A stretch of DNA of 50,823 nucleotides, taken from the IMG/VR virus record IMGVR_UViG_3300031925_000001, positions 1-50,823 of that record. One strand, given 5' to 3'. The notes beneath the pieces were generated by a model. The model was not told the origin of the DNA. It worked only from the letters and a program-made list of their open reading frames with translations, and did no database searches. Position 1 is the first letter of the stretch; the number at the start of each line of letters is the position of its first letter. This DNA is from a virus. Positions 23,453 to 31,727 of this stretch are shown here, in pieces. Both the position numbers and the translations under genes were made by a program.

Positions 23453-24787
23453 ATGTGTGGAATCGTAGGCGTTGTAGGTCTTATTACGGCAACTGATGAA
23501 AAAGTATTCAAGCAGCTACTTGAAGTTGACTCATTACGTGGTCGTCATTCGACTGGCGTTATCAAAGTCTCTAGTGGAGGCGTTGTAGAGACTCGAAAGA
23601 AAGCAATTGATGGCATGGACTTCGTGAAACTTGAAGGCAAGTGGATTGATTCTGGTGTTAAGCGTGTTCTTATCGGTCATAACCGTTACGCAACCAAAGG
23701 TGCTATCAACGATGTAAATGCTCACCCGTTCACTCATGGTCACATTCATGGTGTACACAACGGGACATTATCAACTCAGTATGGTCTAAAAGACTACACT
23801 AAATTCCAAGTTGATTCTGATAACCTTTTCTATGACATGGCTCACAATGGTTTACGTGAGACAGCTAAGAAAATTTCAGGTGCTTGGACTGTTGCAATGT
23901 ACGATGAGCAAGAGAAAATGTTTAACTTGTTCCGTAACAACCAACGTCCAATGAGTGTTGCTCTGTCAAAAGACGGCACTAAAATGTACTTCGCTAGTGA
24001 AGATACTATGCTTGAGTGGGTTCTTGAGCGTAATGGTGTAGAATACCGTGACATTCTAAACCTAACTCCTGCTAAGTTAATCTCTCTTAACGCTCTAGAA
24101 GTCTCTCATGCTGATGGTAAGCGTATTCCTGACCTAATGGATATTAGTGACATCGAATACAAGAAAGTCGTTACCACAGGCCATACAGGCCCAAAAAAGC
24201 AGCTTTCAGACTTCGGGTTAGACATCAAAAAACGTTACCCAATTTCGGTAGTAGACCGCAAGAAAACAAACGCAGGTTGGGAGTACGAAGTTGAGCTTAT
24301 GGTTCCACCGTACAACTCTTGGACTGTATATGCATATCAGACTAATACGTCTAAGACTCTTGCGGAGCTTTACGAAAATGACAGCATCGGTTGTGCAATC
24401 CTAACCATCGGTTACTCATCTAATATGCCACATTGTTGGGGTATGGATGTGATGGAAGCTACTGACGAAGCTCTTAAAATTCTTGAAGAATCTGAAGCAG
24501 CGGAAGCAGACGGTAACACAACGCCCAGTCAAGAAGAACTTGATGCAATCTTTGAAGAATACGGTGTCACAGTTCTTCACCAAGATTGGTATGACGAAAA
24601 CGGTGCAAAAATGACGGAAGCTGATTTCCGTAAGACCCAAGCAGGTCAACATGGTTGCTGCATGTGTGGCGACCCGTTCACGGCTCCAGAAGAAGTTGTC
24701 TGGTCTGAACAAGGTGACACAGCTATGTGCCAAGACTGTGTAGACGCATTTGACGCCCTTTACGGCACTGATTCACAACAAGCTTAA
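23453..24787 (+). CDS. Class II (Ntn) glutamine amidotransferase with C-terminal zinc knuckles
   Basis: This 444-residue protein starts MCGIVGVVG, so removal of Met exposes the catalytic Cys2. RGRHSTG (29-35), GHNRYAT (75-81) and the HNG motif (Asn103-Gly104) complete the class II glutaminase site found in GlmS and asparagine synthetase. No sugar-isomerase or synthetase domain follows. The C-terminal part has a CCMC...CQDC zinc knuckle (Cys402, 405, 426, 429). It probably hydrolyses glutamine and channels ammonia to a partner, the amidoligases encoded directly downstream being the obvious candidates. Confidence 0.92.
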   Translation: MCGIVGVVGLITATDEKVFKQLLEVDSLRGRHSTGVIKVSSGGVVETRKKAIDGMDFVKLEGKWIDSGVKRVLIGHNRYATKGAINDVNAHPFTHGHIHGVHNGTLSTQYGLKDYTKFQVDSDNLFYDMAHNGLRETAKKISGAWTVAMYDEQEKMFNLFRNNQRPMSVALSKDGTKMYFASEDTMLEWVLERNGVEYRDILNLTPAKLISLNALEVSHADGKRIPDLMDISDIEYKKVVTTGHTGPKKQLSDFGLDIKKRYPISVVDRKKTNAGWEYEVELMVPPYNSWTVYAYQTNTSKTLAELYENDSIGCAILTIGYSSNMPHCWGMDVMEATDEALKILEESEAAEADGNTTPSQEELDAIFEEYGVTVLHQDWYDENGAKMTEADFRKTQAGQHGCCMCGDPFTAPEEVVWSEQGDTAMCQDCVDAFDALYGTDSQQA

Positions 24788-24809
24788 TTCAACATAGAGA
24801 GAAATAATC

Positions 24810-25655
24810 ATGACTACAGTATTCGGTAAAATCACACTAGGCTCTGACCCTGAAATCTTCCTAACCAAACAAGATGGCACTCCTTGGGGTGCCTTAACAA
24901 CTGGCTGCACTGGTACTAAAGAAGCTCCTGCTCCAACAGATTACGGTGCATTGCAAGTTGATGGTCTAGCCCTTGAATACAACACCAACCCAGTTGATAA
25001 CGTAGAAGATTGGGTTGACTTGCACAAAGCAGCCTTAGAGCATATCTCTGATGTAGCTGGTGGTGCTGACCTAATCATTGATTCAAGCTCTCGTCTTGAC
25101 TTCACAACCTATATTGATGGCAATGGTGCCACAGAAGATGAACTTATGTTCGGCTGTGACCCTGACTTCAATGCAGACACAATGGCAGAGAACACAATGC
25201 CAGATAATGACGGTTCTATTAAGTTCCGTACTACTGGCGGTCACGTTCACATTGGTCTTGAAAATTGGGGTGAGTTGTGTGGTGGTGATGAAAAGATTAC
25301 ACACATGATGGCCTCTAAGATTGTATTCATCTGTGATGCAATCCTAGGTCTACGCTCTGTCCTAACCGATGATGGCGTTGCTCGTAAAGAATTGTATGGC
25401 AAAGCAGGTGCTTACCGTGTCAAACCTTACGGTATCGAATATCGCACTCTATCTAATTTCTGGGTATTCGATGAGGTCGAGATGCGTTTCATCTTTGATG
25501 CTCTAAACAATATCTTTGCATCGGAAGCAGAGTTCAACCGTGTAGCAGAGTTCGCAGAAGTGAATCGTGCTGAGATTGTACAAGCAATCAACACAAACGA
25601 CAAAGACCTAGCTATTGCACTACTAGGCGGCGATGTACCAGAAACCCAAGAATAA
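24810..25655 (+). CDS. Phage COOH-NH2 ligase (amidoligase, phiEco32-like)
   Basis: This 281-residue protein belongs to the glutamine-synthetase-like COOH-NH2 ligase group described in phiEco32-type phages. Conserved blocks are GSDPEIFL (11-18), 'LQVDGLALEYN' (48-58), GGHVHIG (143-149) and 'YGIEYRTLSNFW' (207-218), which supply the Glu, His and Arg metal and ATP ligands of this fold. The family is predicted to join carboxylates to amines with ATP. It lies between the class II amidotransferase gene and a small gene that precedes the second amidoligase, all on one transcript. The exact substrates are unknown. Confidence 0.9.
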   Translation: MTTVFGKITLGSDPEIFLTKQDGTPWGALTTGCTGTKEAPAPTDYGALQVDGLALEYNTNPVDNVEDWVDLHKAALEHISDVAGGADLIIDSSSRLDFTTYIDGNGATEDELMFGCDPDFNADTMAENTMPDNDGSIKFRTTGGHVHIGLENWGELCGGDEKITHMMASKIVFICDAILGLRSVLTDDGVARKELYGKAGAYRVKPYGIEYRTLSNFWVFDEVEMRFIFDALNNIFASEAEFNRVAEFAEVNRAEIVQAINTNDKDLAIALLGGDVPETQE

Positions 25656-25666
25656 AGGAGCAGGAA

Positions 25667-26263
25667 ATGAAGAACTTCCATGATAACGCACACGCTAATA
25701 ACCGCTTATCACGATGTTATGTGTGCATTAAAGACAATGGTAAGTGGGTAACAAAACGAATCTCAGAAGCCACCAAACAGCGCATCTGGTGTAATGATGG
25801 CACTGAGTATGACTTACACAGTGATGATGTAAAGATTACTTTTGACAATCTTGGTTACGTTAACACACCACACCAATGTGTGTTGATGAGCCGTGCACCT
25901 AAACGTATGTGGAAAGCTGGCCTAGTGCCTGAGAACGTGAAGCTAGAAGTTCTTCATCCACAATACTTGACTCATGGTGATGCGATTGACGTTGAAGTAT
26001 GTCTTAATAAGATTATGAACAACGTCTATCCATCTTACCGCATGGCTTACCTACGAGTCAAAAACGGAAAGTGTGCAGCATCTGCTTTCCACCGTAACTT
26101 TGCTGTATCTCTTAGCGATTACACAGACCAGATTGTTCTTTACTACAAGAACTACGAAATCGGTTTTATCGAAGATGGTACAGACGCAATTATTGTAGGT
26201 GATGCTTATTCTCACCTACGTGAACAAATCTTTGAAGCAACAGGCATGGAGTGTATCTCATGA
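25667..26263 (+). CDS. Hypothetical protein within the amidoligase module
   Basis: This 198-residue soluble protein has several Cys residues, a mixed alpha-beta pattern, and a 'WVTKRISEATKQRIWCNDG' segment. No catalytic motif is recognised. It lies between two amidoligase genes with a good ribosome site (AAGGAG). Its stop overlaps the next start by four bases (ATGA), so it may be an accessory subunit or the modified substrate of the module. The role is inferred from context only. Confidence 0.75.
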   Translation: MKNFHDNAHANNRLSRCYVCIKDNGKWVTKRISEATKQRIWCNDGTEYDLHSDDVKITFDNLGYVNTPHQCVLMSRAPKRMWKAGLVPENVKLEVLHPQYLTHGDAIDVEVCLNKIMNNVYPSYRMAYLRVKNGKCAASAFHRNFAVSLSDYTDQIVLYYKNYEIGFIEDGTDAIIVGDAYSHLREQIFEATGMECIS

Positions 26264-27105
26264 GAAAGATTTACGAAATCTTCAAACTAAAACGTCCACA
26301 TGAGGACGATTCTTTCGGTGTAGAACTTGAGTTGGAGTACAACAACAACCCAACTGCATCAGCAGAATGGAAAATGGAGCACGATGGTTCATTACGTATG
26401 CAAGGTATTGAGTATGTAATGCGTGAGCCTATGGGTTTGGAGCGTTGTAAAGTGGCACTACAAAACCTGTCAAACAAGTTTAAAGCTCAGGGCAACCATC
26501 CTAAAGCTACTAACTTGGCTTCATCACATATCCACATCAACGTGTCTCATATGACAATGCCTGAGTTTATCCAGTTCGTAAGCTTAATCTTGCTGTTCGA
26601 ACCTCACATTGGTAAACATGGTGGTCAAGACCGTTGGATGAACTACTTTGCAGTAAGTTCACAAGAGAGTGGTATTCTTATCCGTGAGTTGTTACAAGTA
26701 CGAACTGAAGAACAATTGTTCCGATTCATTCGTCGTGTACAACAACGTGACTGGCGCTACAACGGGATTAACTTTGCATCAGTAGCAAAGTATGGCTCTC
26801 TTGAAATTCGCTACTTAGGGGCTATGCCAGAGCCTCTAGATGTTATTCCTTGGCTTGAGTTCTACGACACACTTCGTGATGCAGCTATGAATGACATCCA
26901 ATGGGGTGCAGTATTTGAAACAGTATCAGCAGGTGAAACACGAATCCTTACTGACACATTCAAATGTCCGTTCCCACTAAATGAAGAAGACCTTATCACT
27001 GGTGCTCGTATGTCCCAAGATTTGGTCTTTCCGGTGTACCATGATGTAAAAGGCGCACCTTACAAAGTAACAAACAACCTTCGCAACTACTTCTTAAATG
27101 TATAA
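26260..27105 (+). CDS. Second amidoligase (amidoligase_2-like)
   Basis: This 281-residue protein starts at ATG 26260, preceded by GGAG and overlapping the previous stop; the open frame extends nine bases upstream to a GTG. Conserved blocks are FGVELELEY (19-27), DGSL (42-45), SSHIHINV (88-95), RWMNYFA (125-131) and GSLEIR (169-174). These are the Glu, His and Arg signatures of amidoligases of the glutamine-synthetase/COOH-NH2 ligase superfamily. Two different amidoligases next to each other suggest sequential amide-bond formation. Substrates are unknown. Confidence 0.85.
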   Translation: MRKIYEIFKLKRPHEDDSFGVELELEYNNNPTASAEWKMEHDGSLRMQGIEYVMREPMGLERCKVALQNLSNKFKAQGNHPKATNLASSHIHINVSHMTMPEFIQFVSLILLFEPHIGKHGGQDRWMNYFAVSSQESGILIRELLQVRTEEQLFRFIRRVQQRDWRYNGINFASVAKYGSLEIRYLGAMPEPLDVIPWLEFYDTLRDAAMNDIQWGAVFETVSAGETRILTDTFKCPFPLNEEDLITGARMSQDLVFPVYHDVKGAPYKVTNNLRNYFLNV

Positions 27106-27117
27106 GGAAAATTAACA

Positions 27118-28236
27118 ATGGCTATTAAACTACACGCTTACAAAAACGGTTCTGAATCTGCTAAAGCTCTACGTGATGCACTTGGTATCAAAATGCTCCT
27201 ACCTGCTGGTAAGGGCAAGTGGAAAGGTAAAGCTGGTGATAAACTAATTAACTGGGGTTGCTCTACGCCACACCCAAACAAAGGTTTAGCTACCTATGTG
27301 AACACACCAGAAGCAGTTCGAAGCGCATCTAATAAGCTTATTACACAGCAACGATTTGATGCAACACCTGCAATGGCTCCGTACACACTGCCATATACTA
27401 CAGAGCGTATCACAGCTCACCAATGGATTGAGCGTGGTAACATAGTTGTATGTCGTCAGAAACTTACAGGTCATTCTGGTGAGGGCATTGTTCTTGCAGA
27501 GAAAGTAGAAGACCTTGTTGAAGCTCCTCTTTACACCTTGTACAAGAAGAAAAAAGACGAATACCGTGTTCATGTATTCGATGGCGAAATCATTGATGTT
27601 CAGCGTAAGGCTCGTAAACATGAAGTAGAAGATGACAAAGTTAACTGGAAGGTTCGTAACTTGGATGGCGGCTTCATCTTCGCTCGAAACAACGTTATTG
27701 CTCCTCTGCCAGTTCGCCAAGCTGCTATCGAAGCTGTTAAAGCTCTTGGTCTGGTGCATGGCGCTGTTGACATTGGTCACGGTCGTCATGGGACTTACGT
27801 TTACGAAGTTAATACCGCTTGCGGTCTCGCTGGCTCAACCTTGGTTACATATGCTAAGGCATTTGCTAAGTTCTTAGGTTTGCAGGAAGCAGACCTTAAA
27901 CTAACTAAGGAACAGTTAGACAATTACGTTCCTATGAACGAAGAAAACAAACAGGTACAACAGCCTGAATTGGAACCTGCCCCACAAGAAATTGATATTA
28001 TTGGTGCAGGTGTTGGTGTAGGCCGACCTATGGCTCAAGTTGAACAAGAAGTAGCAGCAGTTATTGCAGCAGAAGCGGAAGAAAAACCTTTCCCTGACCT
28101 ACAACATAATCTTGGTGAAAACTTGGGTGTTCAGAAAGTTGACCTAAAACAAGCTGATGCTTTTGTTAAGTTTGGTAATGTAGAAGTAAAAATTACACGT
28201 AAAAACTTTGCAAAAGTGCTACATGCACTGAAATAA
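27118..28236 (+). CDS. ATP-grasp ligase
   Basis: This 372-residue protein has an ATP-grasp core. Glycine-rich loop GHSGEGIV lies near residue 118, 'DEYRVHVFDGEIIDVQRKA' (147-165) gives the base- and phosphate-binding strands, and 'VDIG...YVYEVNTACG' (217-236) gives metal ligands Asp218, Glu230 and Asn232. An extra C-terminal region (about 265-372) is acidic and Gln-rich, then basic, as a partner-binding tail might be. ATP-grasp enzymes activate carboxylates as acyl-phosphates to make peptide-like bonds. It closes the module. Confidence 0.9.
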   Translation: MAIKLHAYKNGSESAKALRDALGIKMLLPAGKGKWKGKAGDKLINWGCSTPHPNKGLATYVNTPEAVRSASNKLITQQRFDATPAMAPYTLPYTTERITAHQWIERGNIVVCRQKLTGHSGEGIVLAEKVEDLVEAPLYTLYKKKKDEYRVHVFDGEIIDVQRKARKHEVEDDKVNWKVRNLDGGFIFARNNVIAPLPVRQAAIEAVKALGLVHGAVDIGHGRHGTYVYEVNTACGLAGSTLVTYAKAFAKFLGLQEADLKLTKEQLDNYVPMNEENKQVQQPELEPAPQEIDIIGAGVGVGRPMAQVEQEVAAVIAAEAEEKPFPDLQHNLGENLGVQKVDLKQADAFVKFGNVEVKITRKNFAKVLHALK

Positions 28237-28239
28237 TAC

Positions 28240-28269
28240 TTGACAGTGACACAAAATAGGTGGTAGACT
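28240..28269 (+). promoter_or_regulatory. Possible promoter between the amidoligase module and accessory genes
   Basis: TTGACA (28240-28245) followed by GTGAC matches the repeated -35 motif of this genome. The best -10, TAGACT (28264-28269), lies after 18 bp and overlaps the start region of the following gene. It could restart transcription after the ATP-grasp gene. Confidence 0.4.
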
Positions 28270-28757
28270 TGTTAGACGATAAAGAAAAAGTTCTGATTCC
28301 TAATGAGCTTCTTCCACCTAAGTATCAAAATAAAGGCTATCGGATGAGTCCTGATGGTTCAGTATACGGGGTGTATGGCAAGAAGCTACGCCCCAATGAC
28401 TGGTCTCCTAATGGTTTCAACCATCCGATGCTTTTTAACCGTAATTTATGGTACATTCGAGCAGCCATGTTCGTCCCTAACCCTAATAACTATTCAAGGG
28501 TTGTCGAGATTGACAACGAAGTTCACTGGCTGAGCGAACAAAAATACCGAGAGATGGTAGACAAATACTTAGGTCGTGAAGTCGTTCATCGTAAGCCCTT
28601 GAAAGAATGGGGTGGGGTATTGATAGAAATGCTTGAAAAGGGTACGAAAGTAGCTGATGTAGCAAGAGCTCTTGGTTATTCTCGTGCAGCAATCTACAAA
28701 TACCTAGAGAAGAATAATTATGAATACAAAAACCGTAGACTTAAAAAACGAGAGTGA
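28269..28757 (+). CDS. HTH protein with NUMOD-like N-terminal region (possible homing endonuclease relative)
   Basis: This gene encodes about 162 residues. 'YRMSPDGSVYGVYGKKLRP' near the start resembles NUMOD4-type motifs of HNH endonucleases, but no HNH core is visible. The C-terminal part (about 118-155) has a helix-turn-helix 'KVADVARALGYSRAAIYKYLEKN'. The start is uncertain: TTG 28269 has an AGGTGG ribosome site, while an in-frame GTG at 28260 would add three residues. An overlapping promoter could make a leaderless message. It may be a degenerate homing enzyme or a DNA-binding regulator. Confidence 0.6.
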   Translation: MLDDKEKVLIPNELLPPKYQNKGYRMSPDGSVYGVYGKKLRPNDWSPNGFNHPMLFNRNLWYIRAAMFVPNPNNYSRVVEIDNEVHWLSEQKYREMVDKYLGREVVHRKPLKEWGGVLIEMLEKGTKVADVARALGYSRAAIYKYLEKNNYEYKNRRLKKRE

Positions 28758-29001
28758 GTACGTTCCATCTGTACACGGCAACCCAGCCGATGCACTGAAC
28801 ACTTACTTAGTTACGCTTGTTAACCTTGAAACAGGCGAGTTACACGAAAATTTACGCACTCATCACTACAGTGGTGAAGCTTGCGCTTACTGGGTTATGC
28901 AAAACCTTAAAGACGGATTTGATTTTGTATCCGCATTTAACCCAGACAACAATACAAAAATCACTAAAAAAGACATTCTAAAACAAGAAGAAGGAAAATA
29001 A
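28720..29001 (+). CDS. Small hypothetical protein
   Basis: This 93-residue protein has a Lys/Asn-rich end and a 'TYLVTLVNLETGELHENLRTHHYSGEACAYWVMQNL' core suggestive of a small alpha-beta fold. The start lies inside the previous gene (38-base overlap), and AGAAG precedes it. No family is recognised. Confidence 0.65.
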   Translation: MNTKTVDLKNESEYVPSVHGNPADALNTYLVTLVNLETGELHENLRTHHYSGEACAYWVMQNLKDGFDFVSAFNPDNNTKITKKDILKQEEGK

Positions 29002-29003
29002 TT

Positions 29004-29243
29004 ATGAAAAAAGTAATCATGTACGCATCAAACTTCTCACGCTACGGCAAAATTCAAGCAGTTAAATCTACTCTAGGTCACTTGGCTCGTGAAGCTGGCT
29101 TTATCTTTGCGTTCGTTAATGACCCAGAGCGAGGCAACACAGCCAAAATCAAGTTTGGTAAGAAGCAAGTCTTTGTTCGAGACTTTAATCCAGCTCAATT
29201 GAACAAACACCTTGAAGAAATGCAAGACATCCACGCTGTATAA
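29004..29243 (+). CDS. Small hypothetical protein
   Basis: This 79-residue protein carries many basic residues and an 'AGFIFAFVNDPERGNTAKIKFGKKQVFVRDFNP' alpha-beta core. It lies two bases after the preceding gene, and its stop overlaps the ribosome site of the MazG-like gene, so coupled translation is likely. Function unknown. Confidence 0.68.
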   Translation: MKKVIMYASNFSRYGKIQAVKSTLGHLAREAGFIFAFVNDPERGNTAKIKFGKKQVFVRDFNPAQLNKHLEEMQDIHAV

Positions 29244-29254
29244 GGAGAATTGAT

Positions 29255-29701
29255 TTGAAATTAAACCATATGTTCGATGAGTTTAACTCACTCTACCGTG
29301 TCAAAGGTACTGACATCAACAACGAATCAGCTAAAAGCTTTGTTACCCTAGTGTGTGACGAAGTGGTTGAGTTTGCAGAAGAGTTTGATAAACCAGACTT
29401 AGATAAAGCTGCTGCTGCTAAAGAGGGCTTAGATGCTATCTATGCAGGTATGCAGCAACTACGAACTATGGGCATTGATTTGGAAGCAGGGCTTAAGGCT
29501 CTGCATTCCTCTAACATGTCTAAAACTGTTAAGCGAGCTGATGCAGAGAAAGAACTTGAAATCGCTCGTGAACGTTACCCTGAAGCTTACATTGATGAAG
29601 CTCAAGCCTACTGTGTTATCCGTGATGCAGCTACAGGCAAAGTAATTAAACCTACAACATACACTCCAGCAACCGTAAACGAGGACATCTACAATGCGTA
29701 A
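29255..29701 (+). CDS. MazG/PRA-PH-like NTP pyrophosphohydrolase
   Basis: This 148-residue all-alpha protein has the acidic helical pattern of the MazG/phosphoribosyl-ATP pyrophosphatase superfamily. 'VCDEVVEFAEEF' (about 33-44) supplies the ExxxE metal ligands. 'KEGLDAIYAGMQQLRTMGID' (about 56-75) contains the downstream ligands, and 'HSSNMSKTV' follows. Such enzymes hydrolyse nucleoside triphosphates or alarmone-like nucleotides, tuning pools during infection. It starts at TTG with AAGGAG six bases upstream; a later ATG at 29270 is possible. The residues after about 110 form a separate tail. Confidence 0.78.
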   Translation: MKLNHMFDEFNSLYRVKGTDINNESAKSFVTLVCDEVVEFAEEFDKPDLDKAAAAKEGLDAIYAGMQQLRTMGIDLEAGLKALHSSNMSKTVKRADAEKELEIARERYPEAYIDEAQAYCVIRDAATGKVIKPTTYTPATVNEDIYNA

Positions 29702-30053
29702 ACTAACTAAAGCTCACTTTAACTTCCTAGCACGTCATATCAACAGCCAATTCCTAAAATATGAAAAGTCATACTTGGGTGACGTAGACAATAAGCTTAA
29801 TGGTGTTGTTAACTTCTCATGGGTTATGCACATCACCTTTAAAATCAACAGACATCAAACACCAGAAGTACAAAGAACTGTAAACTGTATTATGTCTGAC
29901 TTGTTTCAAGAAGTTAAAGACAATAAGTACCAACACTTCAATCACTCATTCAACTGTTTCATGAAGCGTCTGTGTGTAGAGCTTAAGAAACAAAATCCTA
30001 AATTTGTAGAATCTAAATTCCGTGAAGCATGTACTAAAGGGAGCATTCAATAA
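29694..30053 (+). CDS. Hypothetical protein
   Basis: This 119-residue, Lys-rich protein has mostly helical regions and a central strand pair 'GVVNFSWVMHITFKI'. It overlaps the MazG-like stop by eight bases and ends just before the HNH gene. No family is recognised. Confidence 0.65.
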   Translation: MRKLTKAHFNFLARHINSQFLKYEKSYLGDVDNKLNGVVNFSWVMHITFKINRHQTPEVQRTVNCIMSDLFQEVKDNKYQHFNHSFNCFMKRLCVELKKQNPKFVESKFREACTKGSIQ

Positions 30054-30054
30054 T

Positions 30055-30555
30055 ATGGCAGCATTGAAAGAACAATGGCGACCCGTTGTAGGGTATGAAG
30101 ATTCATACGAAGTGTCTGACTTAGGAAGAGTAAGAACTCTTGAACACAAACACATTACCCGAAATCGTTGGGGTACTATGGAACGAACAGTACCGTCAAG
30201 GATATTAGACCCTAAATACGGTAAATATTTACGTGTAACCCTTCATGGCAAAAGAAAATTTGTTCATGTATTGGTTGCAGAAGCATTCTTACCAAACCCT
30301 TATTGTTTAGAGGAGGTTAATCATATTGATGAGGACAAGCACAACAATACCCTCTCTAACTTAGAGTGGATAGATAGGGCAGGTAATGCAATACATTCTA
30401 TGGGCAGGGAGTTTTCCGTGGTTTGCCCTGATGGTTCCTTTGTTAGACGTAAAGGTATAGCATTATTTTGCAGGGAACATGGTTTAAAACGTAACAGATT
30501 TCTTAAATTAATTAACGGACAAATGGAGGAATATAATGGGTACAAATGCTCTTAA
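30055..30555 (+). CDS. HNH homing endonuclease with NUMOD4 domain
   Basis: This 166-residue protein starts at ATG 30055 (GGGAG upstream); an in-frame ATG at 30022 is inside the previous gene. The NUMOD4 domain opens with 'WRPVVGYEDSYEVSDLGRVRTL' (about 7-28). The HNH core follows (about 74-108: 'HVLVAEAFLPNP', 'VNHIDEDKHNNTLSNLEW'), with the His/Asn/His-type metal ligands. A C-terminal helical region probably binds the site. Such free-standing enzymes spread by cutting phage genomes that lack them. It overlaps the next gene by 20 bases, as if inserted in an operon. Confidence 0.88.
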   Translation: MAALKEQWRPVVGYEDSYEVSDLGRVRTLEHKHITRNRWGTMERTVPSRILDPKYGKYLRVTLHGKRKFVHVLVAEAFLPNPYCLEEVNHIDEDKHNNTLSNLEWIDRAGNAIHSMGREFSVVCPDGSFVRRKGIALFCREHGLKRNRFLKLINGQMEEYNGYKCS

Positions 30556-31042
30556 TTGCCAGGTCGGCGGAGACCACTACAAACGCCTACAGTACCAACC
30601 TCATACATTTGCAATGGATTTGTATGCATCTGGTGGTGTTATGAAAGTGGCTAAATACCTAAGCCGTGACAAACTAGACCGCACTGAAGACCTAATGAAA
30701 GCACGACATGTAATGTGTCTTGACGAAGAATGGGTTAAGAACGAATGTGAAAAGAATGTCATCGAACATCTGTTCCATATCTCAGACTTTGATGATGTGT
30801 GGGAAGATTGTGTTATTTTCTATGACCCAGAAGATGACGACGAACTAATCGAACGCTTCTTTGAACAGTTCGTTGGTACAGGTAATGATTACATTGTTTG
30901 GAAACTAACCAAGCAAGCCTTCTACCAATACGTTAAAGGTAATCTACCTGCTGCTAAAGGTCTTATGACTCGTGCAATCAACCTAGAGAAATCATACAAG
31001 GCAGTCGCTCTAAGCTCACTGCGCAAGTCTGAGGAAGTTTAA
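30536..31042 (+). CDS. DUF3310 family protein
   Basis: This 168-residue protein starts with 'CQVGGDHYKRLQYQPHTFAMD' (8-28) and 'GGVMKVAKYLSRDKLDRTEDLMKARH' (33-58), the DUF3310 signature found in many phages and sometimes annotated as nucleotide kinase-related. The rest is acidic with an additional 'CEKNVIEHLFHISDFDDVWEDC' region not typical of short family members, so it is longer than usual. Function is not established. It overlaps the ThyX gene start. Confidence 0.8.
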   Translation: MGTNALNCQVGGDHYKRLQYQPHTFAMDLYASGGVMKVAKYLSRDKLDRTEDLMKARHVMCLDEEWVKNECEKNVIEHLFHISDFDDVWEDCVIFYDPEDDDELIERFFEQFVGTGNDYIVWKLTKQAFYQYVKGNLPAAKGLMTRAINLEKSYKAVALSSLRKSEEV

Positions 31043-31713
31043 TGTCAATTGAGGTACTAGATTATCATGGAAGCGATAACGCCATTGCTAATGCTGCTCG
31101 TGTTAGCTTTGCTGGCAACGGCGATTGGAATTCAGTTCCAGAAGGCTACAGCGAGGAAAAACGAGATAAGCTTATCTTGTATCTTGCTAAGCATCGCCAT
31201 CTTACTCCTTTCCGTCATACTTCAGTTACTATTAGATGTAAAGAGCCAATCTTTATTGCTCGCCAGTTAGGTAAACACCAAGCTGGTCTTAGCTGGAATG
31301 AGGTATCAAGACGTTATGTTAAAGGTGGTGTGGAGTTCCACATCCCTGCTGCATGGCGACTAGCACCTGACGGTAGTATCAAACAAGGTAGTGCAGGTGT
31401 TCACCCTAGCTCTAAACAATTCTCTGCTGCATATGATGATTACATCAAGAATGCTGAGAACTTCTATAACGGATTGATTGAAAATGGCGTAGCTCCTGAG
31501 CAAGCCCGTATGGTTTTACCACAGTCAATGCTTACAGAATGGGTTTGGACTGGTAACATCCTAGCTATGGCTCATATCTACCGAGAACGCAGTGCACAAG
31601 GAGCACAACTTGAAGCACAACACTTCGCAAGAAAACTTGACGACGCCTTACAGCCGCTTTTCCCTGTGGCTTGGGCATCACTTACAAAACCTAATAAACT
31701 GGTTAAAGCATAA
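31042..31713 (+). CDS. thyX: Flavin-dependent thymidylate synthase
   Basis: This 223-residue enzyme converts dUMP to dTMP using FAD and methylene-tetrahydrofolate. 'HLTPFRHTSVTIR' (53-65) and 'SWNEVSRRYV' (84-93) fit ThyX. The usual RHRxxS motif is KHQAGLS (78-84), a divergent form. The C-terminal helical region (155-205) contains 'QSMLTEWVWTGNI', the substrate-binding part. Host DNA replication and the adjacent RNRs suggest a nucleotide-supply module. ATG overlaps the previous stop by one base. Confidence 0.88.
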   Translation: MSIEVLDYHGSDNAIANAARVSFAGNGDWNSVPEGYSEEKRDKLILYLAKHRHLTPFRHTSVTIRCKEPIFIARQLGKHQAGLSWNEVSRRYVKGGVEFHIPAAWRLAPDGSIKQGSAGVHPSSKQFSAAYDDYIKNAENFYNGLIENGVAPEQARMVLPQSMLTEWVWTGNILAMAHIYRERSAQGAQLEAQHFARKLDDALQPLFPVAWASLTKPNKLVKA

Positions 31714-31727
31714 ACGAGAGAAATACT

